A stretch of DNA of 64,000 bases. It comes from Azorinus chamasolen (taxonomy: Eukaryota > Mollusca > Bivalvia > Cardiida > Solecurtidae). How positions within the stretch are numbered: position 1 is the first letter of the stretch; every line of letters begins with the position of its first letter. Shown here one piece after another: positions 1-9,865 of this stretch. Under the pieces are notes generated by a model. It made no database searches and had not been told where the DNA came from. It saw only the letters and a list, made by a program, of their open reading frames with translations. Location of the stretch: NCBI GenBank assembly GCA_963576725.1, contig OY755244.1:33825876-33889875 (forward strand), read 5' to 3'. The position numbers and the translations under genes were made by a program.

Positions 1-19
1 TAAATCTAAATCTAATGTC

Positions 20-95
20 ATAAGCAAACAGCAGATCCTGATCAGACGGCTCCTAAGTGGCATCTAGTTTGGATCTACTCAGTTTGCAAGTGCGT
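20..95. repeat. Dispersed palindromic repeat, copy 1
   Basis: A copy of a short dispersed inverted repeat. It opens with a GCAAACAGAGTAGAYCCAGAT-like arm, has a core close to GACGGCTCCTGCAGGAGCCGTC, and closes with the complementary ATCTGGGTCTACTCTGTTTGC-like arm. Here the left arm and core are recognisable and the right arm is diverged (GGATCTACTCAGTTTGC). At least 17 full or half copies are scattered over the window. No coding function; the structure suggests a MITE-like hairpin. Confidence 0.75.
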
Positions 96-2040
96 AAAAA
101 TGAATTTATATGAAGAAAAACATTAATGATTTAATCAAGGTTTCTGTAACCAGGGTTTCTCTAGAGAAAATATACTCATCGGGTGTGGGCAGCGAACTCG
201 AGTCCTCGAGATTCCTAGTCAAACAATCTAATGCGGCACGATAAAAGCCGGATTGCATAGCAATGCTGTACAAGTGTTGATACACATCAGCCACAGCCTG
301 TGGCATACGAGGGCTGATTGAAAAGTCGAGAGCTTTGTATTGAAGGAGTTAAGCAGGGATGTCCTTTTTCTACCCTACTATTGCCTATTTAAGGCTGTGT
401 GCCCGAAGACTGATGTCATGTGGTCAGTTTATGCCAAAGAGGTAGCACTCTCAAGTCAACAAGGTACTTGATTGGTGTGTGCGCGAGTGTGTGCGAGTGT
501 GTATATATGTGTGTGTGCGTGTGTGTGTGTGTGTGTGTGTGGGGGTATTAAAATATATTTTTTAAATCATTGTTTACGGGGGCTTGCTCCTCCGGGACAA
601 TTTAGAATTGAGTAGTTTCAAAAAGTGACTTTTACAGAGGCGTCAATGGGAGGAGTGGGTTAAATCTTACATGACAAGACAGAATGTTTATCAAAGTCTA
701 TCCCTACTTGGCCTTCGAGTGTTGTTCAATTTTGGTCATACTACTTAATGTTTTCACCTATCATTGATGTTACACACGTGCGTAAATGAGTGTCGCTAGC
801 TACGCCCCTGTCTTTGGAAGTTGGCTTGCAGTCTTCGCGGCTGACGTTTAAATGTTTTATCCGCTGCAGCGTACTTCTTCACTGCGAGAAATGGTGTGCA
901 GTTTGTAAGGCTGCCAACAAGGGCAGTTTTCATGCAGATTTTTTTCTCCTTACCGTTGCACCATTTATAAAGTTTCTTTTGATTGTTATTGCAATAAAAA
1001 TCAGCATATCACTTCCCTGAACTACTTTCGCATGACAATTATAACTTATTAGTCTATACACGTCCCAAAAATATCGGTCATAAAACAAATCCATGCAATC
1101 TAAAATCTTTAGTTATCAGTAAAACTTAACAGTATCATAATGAAGGAGAGTATTCATGAGCAATTAATTCTGTAATCATTGTTATGTGCAGATCCATCAA
1201 AACCGAAAGTAGCGCAATAGTTGATGTGGATAAACTGCCATTTGTGCCTTCTAAACGTTTCCTCATTCATTTGCAATCATTCATTTGCTATTGCACAACC
1301 TACATTTTAATTTTAGATCAATGGCATTTTCATGATAGACAAGAGGTGTCAGTTTATTTTCCTCGCATTAACCTTAGGGAACGATTACAAGTAAATTTTA
1401 GCCGTAAAATGCCGCACATCACGCAAGCTATTGCCGAGCTGTCTTCATAACAGTAAATTTTATTACTATTCGCCGTACATGTCGGAAGCTATTCGCCGTA
1501 CAAAATTCATACCACATTCATCTATTCGCCGTACACACACCTTCTTTTTCTTTTATCAAATTCAAAGCCAATTTCGATCGTATTCTGCAATCAACGCTGG
1601 CATAAGAGTGTATTGATTGTGTGATGACAATGAATGTGTGAAATCGTGTGTCGGAGGATTAGAAAAGCGATTGCGAACACGTTTTTGATCTCTTCGCTGC
1701 TATCTCGGTTATACTAATCTGAGAATAATGCACCCAAAATGATTTACATACGTGAATTTGAATTGATCAGAAACCATGTAATCATTAGTTGATCTATCTA
1801 CCACTAATTTCAAACATTTCAATGCTAGAATATGTCATAATCTATATAAATATATCGAATTACTAATTCACAATCAATACACTTTTCGCTTCACTTAGTA
1901 GTTTTACCTAGCTATTTCCGGAGTTGTTCACAGACAGTGATTACGAACAATCCCGATAAACACGCCGAAATTTAATCGAGTCTCAAGTCAACTTTGGAGT
2001 ATAATACAATGTGTGTTTTGTGTTTGTCAATGGCAGTGTA
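96..2040. other. Region without recognisable gene
   Basis: No gene is recognised. A TG microsatellite lies at about 478-541. Three copies of ATTCGCCGTACA occur near 1467, 1489 and 1526. Open frames at 1184-1450 and elsewhere are short, repeat-free and show no family resemblance that I can see, so none is called. The last stretch (about 2040-2105) already resembles the sequence upstream of the gypsy gag fragments at 14640 and 19970. Confidence 0.6.
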
Positions 2041-2450
2041 AACATTCACTGTTATACTATAGGTCTATCAATTTCATGTTTTGCTTGTTGCTTTAAACAA
2101 ACAGTGTGCCTACTGCAAGAAATTCAACCACTTTGCAGTTGTTTGCAGAGCAAAGAACAGGGATAAAAAAGAAGATCCATCAGGTAAATGATTTGTTTCC
2201 TGATCATGTTAGTTCAGATTCAGATTCTGAAAATAAATTCTTCGTCCATGGAATTAATTTGGACAAAAATAATTCACAGGCATTTTCTATTGCTGTTGTT
2301 GGTCCAAACAAGACTGCATTGAAATTCAAACTATACTCAGGTGCTCATTTTTAGTAAACGTCATTCTGAAAGCACTGTACACAGTCCTTGGGGTCAAAGG
2401 ACCATTAGTACCAACTAAGAAACAGTTGACATCATATGATGGCTCAAATC
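2041..2450 (+). pseudogene. Ty3/gypsy unit 1: gag zinc knuckle and protease fragment
   Basis: Decayed internal part of an LTR retrotransposon. Near 2106-2155 the frame reads a CCHC zinc knuckle (C-A-Y-C, then His, then Cys with C-x2-C-x4-H-x4-C spacing), the nucleic-acid-binding motif of gag nucleocapsid. A frameshift follows, then an acidic linker and a segment resembling the start of the aspartic protease (residues around LKFKLYSGA). The expected Asp of the D-S/T-G-A active site is Tyr in this copy and in the other two, so the protease is dead in all of them. The unit is cut at 2451 by a TA-flanked insertion and resumes at 3835. No LTRs were identified. Confidence 0.75.
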
Positions 2451-2452
2451 TA

Positions 2453-3832
2453 CAAGAGGGCCATGATGGCCCTTAATCGCTCACCTGTTTGTAACAGATT
2501 TATGATTTCAATGACAGATTGCATAATTTGGAAAATCTTTGTAGAAAACCATTAGATGATGTAGTGAGTACATACTAAATATAAAGGGTCTAGACCTTAC
2601 AAATTTTGAGGAGAAGATTTTTTAAAGATTTTCCTATGAAAAACTGATAAGCCCCAGGGCGGGGCCATTTTTTATCAGGGGGTCTTTATTTGAACAATCT
2701 TGGTAGAGGACTATTAGATAATGCAACATACCAAATATCTAAGGTCTAGACTTTACAATTTCAGAGAGGACTTTTAAAGATTTTTAAGAAGAAGATGTTT
2801 TAAGACTTTCCTATGAAAAACTGATATGCCCATGGGCGGGGCAATTTTCAACGCAGGGGACATAATTTGTAAATCTTGGAAGAAAACTATTAGATAACGC
2901 TACATACCAAATATTAAAGGTCTCGGCCTTACAGTTTAGGAGAAGAAAATTCTTAAAGATTTTCATATGAAAAACTGATAAGCCCCAAGGCGAGGCCATT
3001 TTTAACCCAGGGGTAATAATTTGAATAATCTTGGTAGAAAACCATTAGATGATGCTACATACCAAATATCAAGGGTCTAGACCTTACAATTTTGGAGGAG
3101 AAGATTTTTAAAGATTTTCCTATGAAAAACTGATAAGCCCTTGGGCGGGGCCATTTTTGGTCTGGGACACAAATTCGATTAATCTTGGTAGAGGACCATT
3201 ATATTATTCTACATACCAAATATCAAATGTCTATACCTTATAATTTTAGAGAAGAAGATTTTTGAAGATTTTCCTATGAAAAACTGATAAGCCCCAGGGC
3301 GGGGCCATTTTTGTCCTGGGGGTCATAATTTGAACAATCTTAGTAGAGGACCATTAGCTGATGCTACATACCAAATCCCAAAGCTCTATGCCTTACATTT
3401 TCAGAGAAGAAGATTTTTAAATTTTTCCTACGAAAAACTGATAAGCCCCAGGGTGGGGCCATTTTTGGCCCAGGGGTCATAATTTGAAGAACCTTAGTAG
3501 AGGACCATTAGATCATGCTACATACCAAATATCAAAAGTCTATGCCTTACAGTTTCAGAGAAGAAGATTTTTAAAGATTTTCCTATGAAAAACTGATAAG
3601 CCCCGGGGCGGGGCCATTTTTGGCCGGGGGCATAATTTGAACAATCTTTGTAGAGGACCATTACATCATGCCACATACCAAATATCAATGCTCTTGGCTT
3701 TGTGGTTCCAGAGAAGATGTTTAAGTAAATTGTTGACGCCCGCACGTACGCACGACGCACATAAGCACGACGCCGGACGCCGGACACAGGATCATCCCAA
3801 TAGCTCACCTTGGCACTTTGTGCCAGGTGAGC
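2453..3832. mobile_element. TA-flanked non-autonomous element carrying a ~155-bp tandem array
   Basis: This 1,380-bp block interrupts the gypsy unit and is flanked by TA (2451-2452 and 3833-3834). The third gypsy unit (about 20325-20332) keeps the uninterrupted site, so the boundaries are exact. Inside are seven to eight diverged monomers of about 155 bp; each contains a CTATGAAAAACTGATAAGCC-like segment followed by GGGCGGGGCCATTTTT. The right end holds repeated CGCACGACG/CCGGACGCCGG motifs and a small hairpin (AGCTCACCTTGGCAC / GTGCCAGGTGAGCT). No ORF of its own. The TA duplication suggests a Tc1/mariner-type transposase acted in trans (inference). Confidence 0.8.
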
Positions 3833-3834
3833 TA

Positions 3835-3866
3835 AAAAGTAGAGGGTCAAATCAATCTGGCATTAC
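3835..3866 (+). pseudogene. Ty3/gypsy unit 1, short segment between two insertions
   Basis: About 30 bp of gypsy pol sequence (AAGTAGAGGGTCAAATCAAT) remains between the TA-flanked element and LINE-A. It ends with GCATTAC (3860-3866), which is repeated at 8364-8370 on the far side of LINE-A as a 7-bp target-site duplication. The uninterrupted version is present at about 16641-16680 and 20329-20365. Confidence 0.8.
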
Positions 3867-5149
3867 TATTATTATTATTATACCACATTTATATAGCGCT
3901 CTTTTCATACAGGATATGTGCGTTCAAAAGCGCTTCACAAAGATACATTTACTGTACAATAATGCGTAAATTACAGAAAATTTAAAATAAAATATATTTA
4001 ATACTTATATATAGATAAGAATAATAATAAAATAGAATTTATTTATGACATTGGTAAATAAGCTAATCTTTTCCGTAAGTTTATCTGTCTGTGTCGTATT
4101 ATGTTCTATTATAGTGTGTCAACGCACTCAGATTATAAAAAACAAAACTTGAATGCAACATTCTATGCGCAGTGCCAGTACGTCCCATAATTTTGACCCA
4201 GACTCAACAGACTTGGGTACATTCGTTTAACATACAACACTGCACATAAAATATTGCCGGAAAATTGGGTAACAGAACAGATCAATTTGAAGTTCATGCA
4301 TATAAACTAAGCAATACAAATACACAACTGTTATATACGCGCACTATGCAACCCCTCCAGTCAACACTATTCGACCCGCTATGGCAATGAGGGAGTACAC
4401 AGCGTATCATATTTTAATAGAGTTGTAATTGGGTATATCCAAAGTTTAATTACAGAATAAAATGTCTTATTATGGGAACCCAAAACGCCCAGCCAAAGTA
4501 GAGCTAAAGAAGGTATCACGTATACTGTTCCTGCAACATATCCCACCGGCTGCAATGGCAAAGGAATCACATCGGACCAATCGAGACTGACTGAGACACG
4601 CGATGCTGCATTAGACCGTACAGGCTTAATTTGCCCGCTGCCCATATATTACACGACCCAGTTCACTGGTAAGCAAATATACGGAAACTGGGTCAGCTTA
4701 ACAGGAATCCCTGGCACTGGTTAAGGGCAGGGTAGCAAGTCATGCCAGCAAGACTCCCAATGTACCAGCGCGGAATTATACCGTAGAGGGATGCCCTGTT
4801 CCACTACGGTGCTCCCTCCGGCATTGGAACTGGAGTTACCAGAGGTACCAAGCATATAGGGATGCCCCGTTTGACAACAGCACTCCCTCGGCCACCGCAA
4901 CAACTGGACAGCGGAATCCCGCTGACACAACACCCGCACGTTCAACAGCAAGGGGATTCCCTAGAAGTCCATAAAATATGGATGAGGTTTTTGTTATTCA
5001 TTTATCTATTTTCTACATTTGTGGAGCATTATATTTGAAAAAGGGGTTTAAAAAGTCCACAGTCATAAGGAAGTGGCAGGATCAACACTCTGTGGCCAAT
5101 GCAGCAATTATGATAACCGACGATTAGCAGGTACATTTTCTAAACTGCC

Positions 5150-5845
5150 CTAATAATATATGTTGAAGAAATGCGTTTTCAGAGATTTTTTGAAACATGC
5201 CAGTGAGCTTGCATCTCTAATGCCTGATGGAAGAGCATTCCAGAGTTTGGGAGCTGCATGCATGAAACTTCTCTCACCGTACTTTACCTTACGACTTTTT
5301 GGTACAACCAACGACAAAGAACTACTTGCTGATCTTAATTCTCTGCGGGGCCTGTACACGTCAAGCATGTCGACAATGTACTTGGCGGATTCATTGTGCA
5401 TGGCCTTATACGTAAGTGCCAGAATTTTGAATTCAATCCGATGCTGAACCGGAAGCCAGTGAAGTTCTTTCAAAACCGACGTGATATGATTATATCGAGA
5501 AGTCCTTGTTATGATGCGGGCTGCTGTGTTTTGCACTCTTTGAAGCTTCCGCAGTGTTTTGTTTGGAATTCCATGCAGCAATGAGTTGCAGTAGTCTATC
5601 TTTGATGTAACCAGAGAGTTCACCAAAGTCTTGGTAGCAGCAGGCGAGAGATACTTTCTTATATGACCTATTCGTCGGAGCTGTGCATAACTAGACCTAC
5701 ATTGTGAGTCATCGGCATAAAAATGGTGGTTGAGCCCATGGGTTCTGCATATTGAGCCGACAGGTTTTGTGTACATGATGTAGTGCTTCGGTCCTAGGAC
5801 CGATCCCTGTGGCACACTATATCTCATGTTAACTGGAGTGGACAA
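5150..5845 (-). pseudogene. LINE-A reverse transcriptase C-terminal half with internal deletion
   Basis: Contains YSVPQGSVLGP (RT motif B) and FYADDSQ (catalytic motif C), then jumps directly into the YAQLRRIGHIRKYL segment of the thumb region. LINE-B retains the intervening residues (13441-13760), so LINE-A lost roughly 90 codons. The end of the protein is intact, with the RVQNTAARI and KLWNALPSGIRD segments typical of L2/CR1-group C-termini. The deletion makes this copy catalytically dead. Confidence 0.85.
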
Positions 5846-7155
5846 TTCCCATCTATTGACACTTTTTGATAGCGGTCATTTAGATAGGAGGTCATCCACT
5901 CAAGAGGTTTCCCAATGAGTCCGAAGTCTCTTTCCAGGCGTTTCAGCAACGTTTCGTGATCGATAGTATCAAATGCAGCCGATAAGTCAAGCATCACCAG
6001 AATTGTAATTTCGTTTCTATCTAGGGATTGAAGGATATCGTTTTGAACTTTCAGAAGAGCAGTCTCTGTTGAATGATGCTTTCGGTATGCTGACTGATGC
6101 TGCTCGTGTAGACTGTTTGAGGTCAGATGGGACTCAATGCGTTTGTCAACAACTTTTTCTAATACTTTGGAGACAAATGGCAGATTTGATACAGGCCTAT
6201 AATTTTTAAGTTCATTTGAATCGAGATCAGGTTTCTTTAAAAGGGGTCTGACATATGACGTCTTGAAACTTTTTGGAACGCAGGCAGTGTCTAAAGAGGA
6301 GTTAATAATGTTTGTCAAAATCGGTAGGAGTTCATCAAGGCATGCCTTTAGCAGCCATGTAGGTATTGGATCCAGTTCGCAAGACTTACAGGGGGATGCC
6401 TTAATGATCTGTTCTACTTCTTCCACTGTAGCCGCATCAAACTTTTCTAAAAAGTTTGTTGAATGCTGCATCTCAGTGGTATTCGGCACACTGGATACAG
6501 TGCCTGATGAAATATCTGCTCGTATTTTGTCCACCTTTTCAACGAAAAAGTCACTGAAGTCTTGTGCAAGTTGTTTCGAGGATGAATTCTTAGGCAATGC
6601 GATATCATTAGTTGAACCTAGCAGATGCTTAGTGACTTTGAAAAGACTTTTTGAGTCTGCCTGGCATGTTTCAATTTTCTCTGAGTAGAAATCAATTCTC
6701 GACTTTATCAGCAGCTTGTTGACTTTGGCACACTGTTCTCTGTATAGCTGATGGTCTATTGTGAGCCTGGACTTTTTCCAGTTCCGTTCCAATTTGCGCT
6801 TTACATGTTTTGCATCGTGCAGTTCCTGGGTATACCAAGGACATGATGGTCTGAGTGTTATGGTTTTAGTACACAGTGGTGCATGTTTATTGACAAGTGC
6901 TGCCAGTATCTGTGTATATGATTTAACCAGCTCATTAACATCTGCCGTTTGCATACTTGTCTCGATGGGTACTGAGTCGAGGAGGTCCCTTTTGAATGAT
7001 TCGATATTAATTGCCCTAAGTCTCCGAAATGAAACAGTTTTCCTCACTGTTGGAGGTTTTGCGGCCTTTGCCTCGAAAGTTACAGAAAAATGATCTCGCG
7101 AAATTTTACCACTACTGTCGGACAGTCCAGGGTCCGTGACTTCAATGTTTGACAC
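5824..7155 (-). pseudogene. LINE-A endonuclease end and reverse transcriptase N-terminal half
   Basis: A 443-residue open segment. It begins at the end of the endonuclease (SRDHFSV), passes through a linker rich in basic residues, and enters the RT: KNYRPVSNLPFVSKVLEK (fingers), HSTETALLKVQNDIL, and catalytic motif A LDLSAAFDTIDH. It stops by frameshift shortly before the SVPQGSVLGP motif. It would polymerise cDNA primed at the nicked target. L2-like by motif, but the clade should be settled by phylogeny. Confidence 0.85.
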
Positions 7156-7478
7156 ACAGTCATCACCATCTCGTGTAATAACAACATCAAGAGTATGTCC
7201 CCCACATGAGTGGCTTCATTTACATGCTGTCGCAGTCCAAATGATTCGAGTGTACTAACAAAGTTAGCAGTGTTTCTGTCATTTGGAATGACAAGGTGGA
7301 TATTTAAATCCCCTACAATGACGACCGGTTTATCGGTGGTCACAAGTTTAGATAAGAAAAATGGCCACTCACTCTCGAGGAAATCTCCAGTTTTTAGACC
7401 ATTATCACGAGATGGCGGTGGTCTATAAGCAACTACTAGGCGCATATTGAAATCTCGGACACTGATAATGCAGTCCAT
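7080..7478 (-). pseudogene. LINE-A APE endonuclease, middle part (frameshifted)
   Basis: Continuation of the endonuclease. It contains AYRPPPSRD and the GDLNIH segment corresponding to the catalytic GDFN motif of APE-type LINE endonucleases. A further frameshift falls near the ATHVG segment, after which the homologous reading (SRDH, the SDH-type catalytic His motif) is in the frame of the next segment. The overlap with that segment at 7080-7155 marks the frameshift zone. Confidence 0.8.
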
Positions 7479-7531
7479 GTACTCAAAGTTTGAGAAATCA
7501 TTATCTCTTGTCGATTTATGGAGGCGAAGTC

Positions 7532-8275
7532 CTATTGAAGCCTTATGTATGATTGCAACCCGCCGCCACGGTTGCCATTGCAGCGAGGGACATGTTGGAT
7601 TCTGTAATGAGTAGGAACCAGTTCACTTAAGCAAGAATTGTCAACAGAACTACCGAGCCAGGTTTCCGTAATGGCTACCACATCAAAGTCATTTGAAACG
7701 ATATAGTCGCAAATAGAAAGAGCCTTGTTTTTTACTGATCTAGGGTTTATACTGCATACTTTTACAAAGGTCTGAATTCTCACAGGCATTGGAGGTTCGC
7801 GTTTTACATGAACAACAGTTTTCGTTTTCTCAGAAAGGGACACTGTTGAGAATTTACTCGCGTACAGGTTAGGTTTCGAAACAACGGGGATTACCTGGGG
7901 AAACTGTTTCAAATGACTGAGATTTACGCCATCAGGTGAAACCTTACATTCTGTCGGACGGTTTCCAGAAACAATTGGAATTGACTGAGGTATTTCCCTT
8001 AATCTGTTTAAATGAACACCTTTATTTTCATCCCAAATACGCTTCGGTTTTGAGTTGCCCCCTCTGGAGCCTCTGAATTTAGCTAAGCCAAACTGACCAA
8101 AGTTTAACAGCCCTAACTCTTTCAACCTGGACAATACTAGCTTGTTTGGTTTCAAAATAGGCGATAATTGCCCTATAATGGAAAGATCGCACCTGGTATA
8201 CTGTAACTGTAACTGTGGCCGTGTTGTACTAATCCGCTCTTCACCTGTATATCCTAATGCCTGAGGCACACACAT
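7532..8275 (-). pseudogene. LINE-A N-terminal ORF and start of APE endonuclease
   Basis: A 247-residue open segment. The first 170 residues are a linker without recognised domains. From about residue 173 it enters the apurinic/apyrimidinic-type endonuclease fold (SINPRSVKNKA, the N-terminal strand, then ITETWLGS, which carries the catalytic Glu). It ends by frameshift just after a GNRGGG turn and continues in another frame at 7478. This domain would nick target DNA for target-primed reverse transcription in the nucleus. It is non-functional here because the frame is broken. Confidence 0.8.
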
Positions 8276-8363
8276 TTGAATTTAAAGATCCAGTAATGCA
8301 CAAAAAAAAAGATTTATTAATTTCACTTTTTCCGTCAAATCACACAACAGAATCACTTAAAAA

Positions 8364-8500
8364 GCATTACCCTTCAAAGTCTTTAGACGACATACTGCCA
8401 GACTAAGCTTGTGCTTCTGTTTTTCTAAGATGGACCCCAGAAGTGGCTATTGGTCAATAAAGTTGACAGAGAAATATTCACGACTGACGTTCAATACACC
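8364..8500 (+). pseudogene. Ty3/gypsy unit 1: RT fragment
   Basis: A gypsy pol segment resuming after LINE-A. It reads FKVFRRHTAR and DPRSGYWSIKLTEK, an early RT segment also seen at 16730 and 20419. It stops at TTCAATACACC, where it joins GTTGTTTACTTAAAACAT (8501-8517). That sequence also starts unit 3 at about 19216, so this is a unit-to-unit junction of the array. Confidence 0.75.
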
Positions 8501-8517
8501 GTTGTTTACTTAAAACA

Positions 8518-9377
8518 TTATTATATACCATATTTATTATATACCATATTTATATAGCACTTTTTCATACATTATTATACGTTAAAAAGTGCTTTACAAT
8601 TATATAAAAGAATAACAACACACAACAAAACACACACACATAAATGTGATATAAGAGTAACAAGTAAAATAAGTACGTTATAAGAACCTACAGTTTACAA
8701 CATGATAATGTTAAAGGTGCCTTAAATCAAAGTACACAGACATAATTACACGTAAAATGGGCATCTCCGCATTTATCTAAAAATAAAACGATATCCAGTT
8801 AAGAAATAAAACTGATAATTTATATATATTAAAAAAAAACACCAACACTCAGTGTCCATGTATCTGTATGAAGAAGTGTGTTTTCAATGTCCTTTTAAAA
8901 CTTTCTAATGATTTAGAGTCTCTGATTCCTTCAGGCAGCGCATTCCAGAGTCTGGGAGCAGGAGCTGCAAAGCTCCTGTCACCGAACATGACTTTACTGT
9001 TTCTTGGTACAATGAGTGTAATGGCATTGTTCTTGGATCTCAAGTTTCTTGCTGGTGTGTACAAGATTTCTGACATATACAGGACACTGGTCATGCAAAG
9101 CTTTATATGTCAACACAAGTATCTTAAACTGAACTCTAAATTGGACTGGTAGCCAGTGAAGCTCCTTCAAGATAGGAGTTATATGACTATGGCGAGCAGT
9201 CCTGCTAATAAGTCGGGCAGCTGTGTTTTGAACATTTTGTAGTTTGCTCAATATTATTTTTGGGACGCCTTGTAGAAGGGGGTTACAGTAATCCAGGCGT
9301 GATGTTACTAAGGAGTGCACCAGTGACTTTGTGGCATCATCGTTTAAATACTTCCTAATGTGGCCAATTTGTCTAAG
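8518..9377 (-). mobile_element. LINE-B, 3' part (L2-like, 5'-truncated)
   Basis: The 3' end of a second minus-strand L2-like LINE. It has the tail TATATAAATATGGTATATAATA, the RT C-terminus (8849-9094: RSFAAPAPRLWNALPEGIRD) and, after a frameshift near 9040, the thumb region (8994-9320: NVQNTAARLISRTARH). It continues across the PLE-A insertion at 13427. Comparison with LINE-A at about 5660-5690 shows that the interrupted sequence is contiguous and that no LINE bases were lost at the PLE insertion point. Confidence 0.85.
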
Positions 9378-9496
9378 TACAAAAATGAGTCATACAGGAA
9401 ACACCACATACAGAACAAACACTCGCCCGAACAGCAACACAAGGAAACAGCAAATGTACATAAGTAGAAAAAACAACAAGAGACGCACCAAGACAA
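9375..9496 (-). repeat. PLE-A 3'-side terminal direct repeat
   Basis: A 122-bp sequence repeated in direct orientation at 13305-13426 with one mismatch (CATACAGG versus CATGCAGG). PLEs are commonly flanked by direct or LTR-like repeats. The near-identity indicates recent insertion, or correction between the repeats. Confidence 0.85.
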
Positions 9497-9802
9497 AACA
9501 AACATACAATAGGAGGAAGATGGAAGTACCGCCTTGGAACGGTCAGTGACAAAAGTCACTGGGGGGTTAAACCGGTTTATGGGCGCTCAACCTCACCCTT
9601 ATTCCATCCCCATCCTAAAAGACAGTGTAAATAAACGTATCCCCTCTCCGACTAATCTACAACAACCGCGACAGCAAATACAGTGGTAAAGTGCATGTAT
9701 TAAGTGAACATACTGTATCCACCTATTGCTAGTGTACTCAATGATTGAGCTGCAAACAGACTAACTGTAGAAAAGTAATAAAGGGTACGACAAAAATGAA
9801 AT

Positions 9803-9865
9803 AGTACAGATATCCGACGTTCTCCTTCCATTTCTGGATTTAAGAGGTCGCCTTCATAGAGTACT
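9803..9865 (-). promoter_or_regulatory. SECIS-like hairpin of PLE-A
   Basis: A 63-nt hairpin starting at the TAG stop. Helix I is AGTAC paired with GTACT. An internal loop (TCT / ATCT) leads to the quartet ATGA opposite GGAT. Helix II is 12 nt on its 5' side (AGGCGACCTCTT), paired as four plus five base pairs with a 2-nt mismatch. The apical loop opens with AAA. This is the arrangement of eukaryotic selenocysteine insertion elements. The same positions in PLE-B differ mainly by compensatory changes. It would recruit SBP2 and the Sec-specific elongation factor to recode UGA. No folding program was run. Confidence 0.8.

Larger units (their letters stand above)
3867..8363 (-). mobile_element. 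LINE-A: near-full-length L2-like non-LTR retrotransposon
   Basis: A minus-strand non-LTR retrotransposon of about 4.5 kb flanked by GCATTAC. Its 3' end (low coordinates) carries an AGCGC-type stem followed by TATATAAATGTGGTA and a TAA-repeat tail, the form typical of L2/CR1-group LINE 3' ends. Reading 5' to 3' it has an APE-type endonuclease region (8275 to about 7080) and an RT region (7155 to 5150), followed by about 1.3 kb of 3' UTR. Frameshifts and an internal RT deletion make it defective. The motif LDLSAAFDTIDH and the HSTETALL segment place the RT close to the L2/CR1 group. The stretch 4370-4980 inside the 3' UTR holds imperfect internal repeats of unknown origin. Confidence 0.88.

Noticed and set aside
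106..306. Minus-strand 66-residue ORF at the window start
   Set aside because: No motif, no supporting start context and no homologous copy elsewhere in the window.
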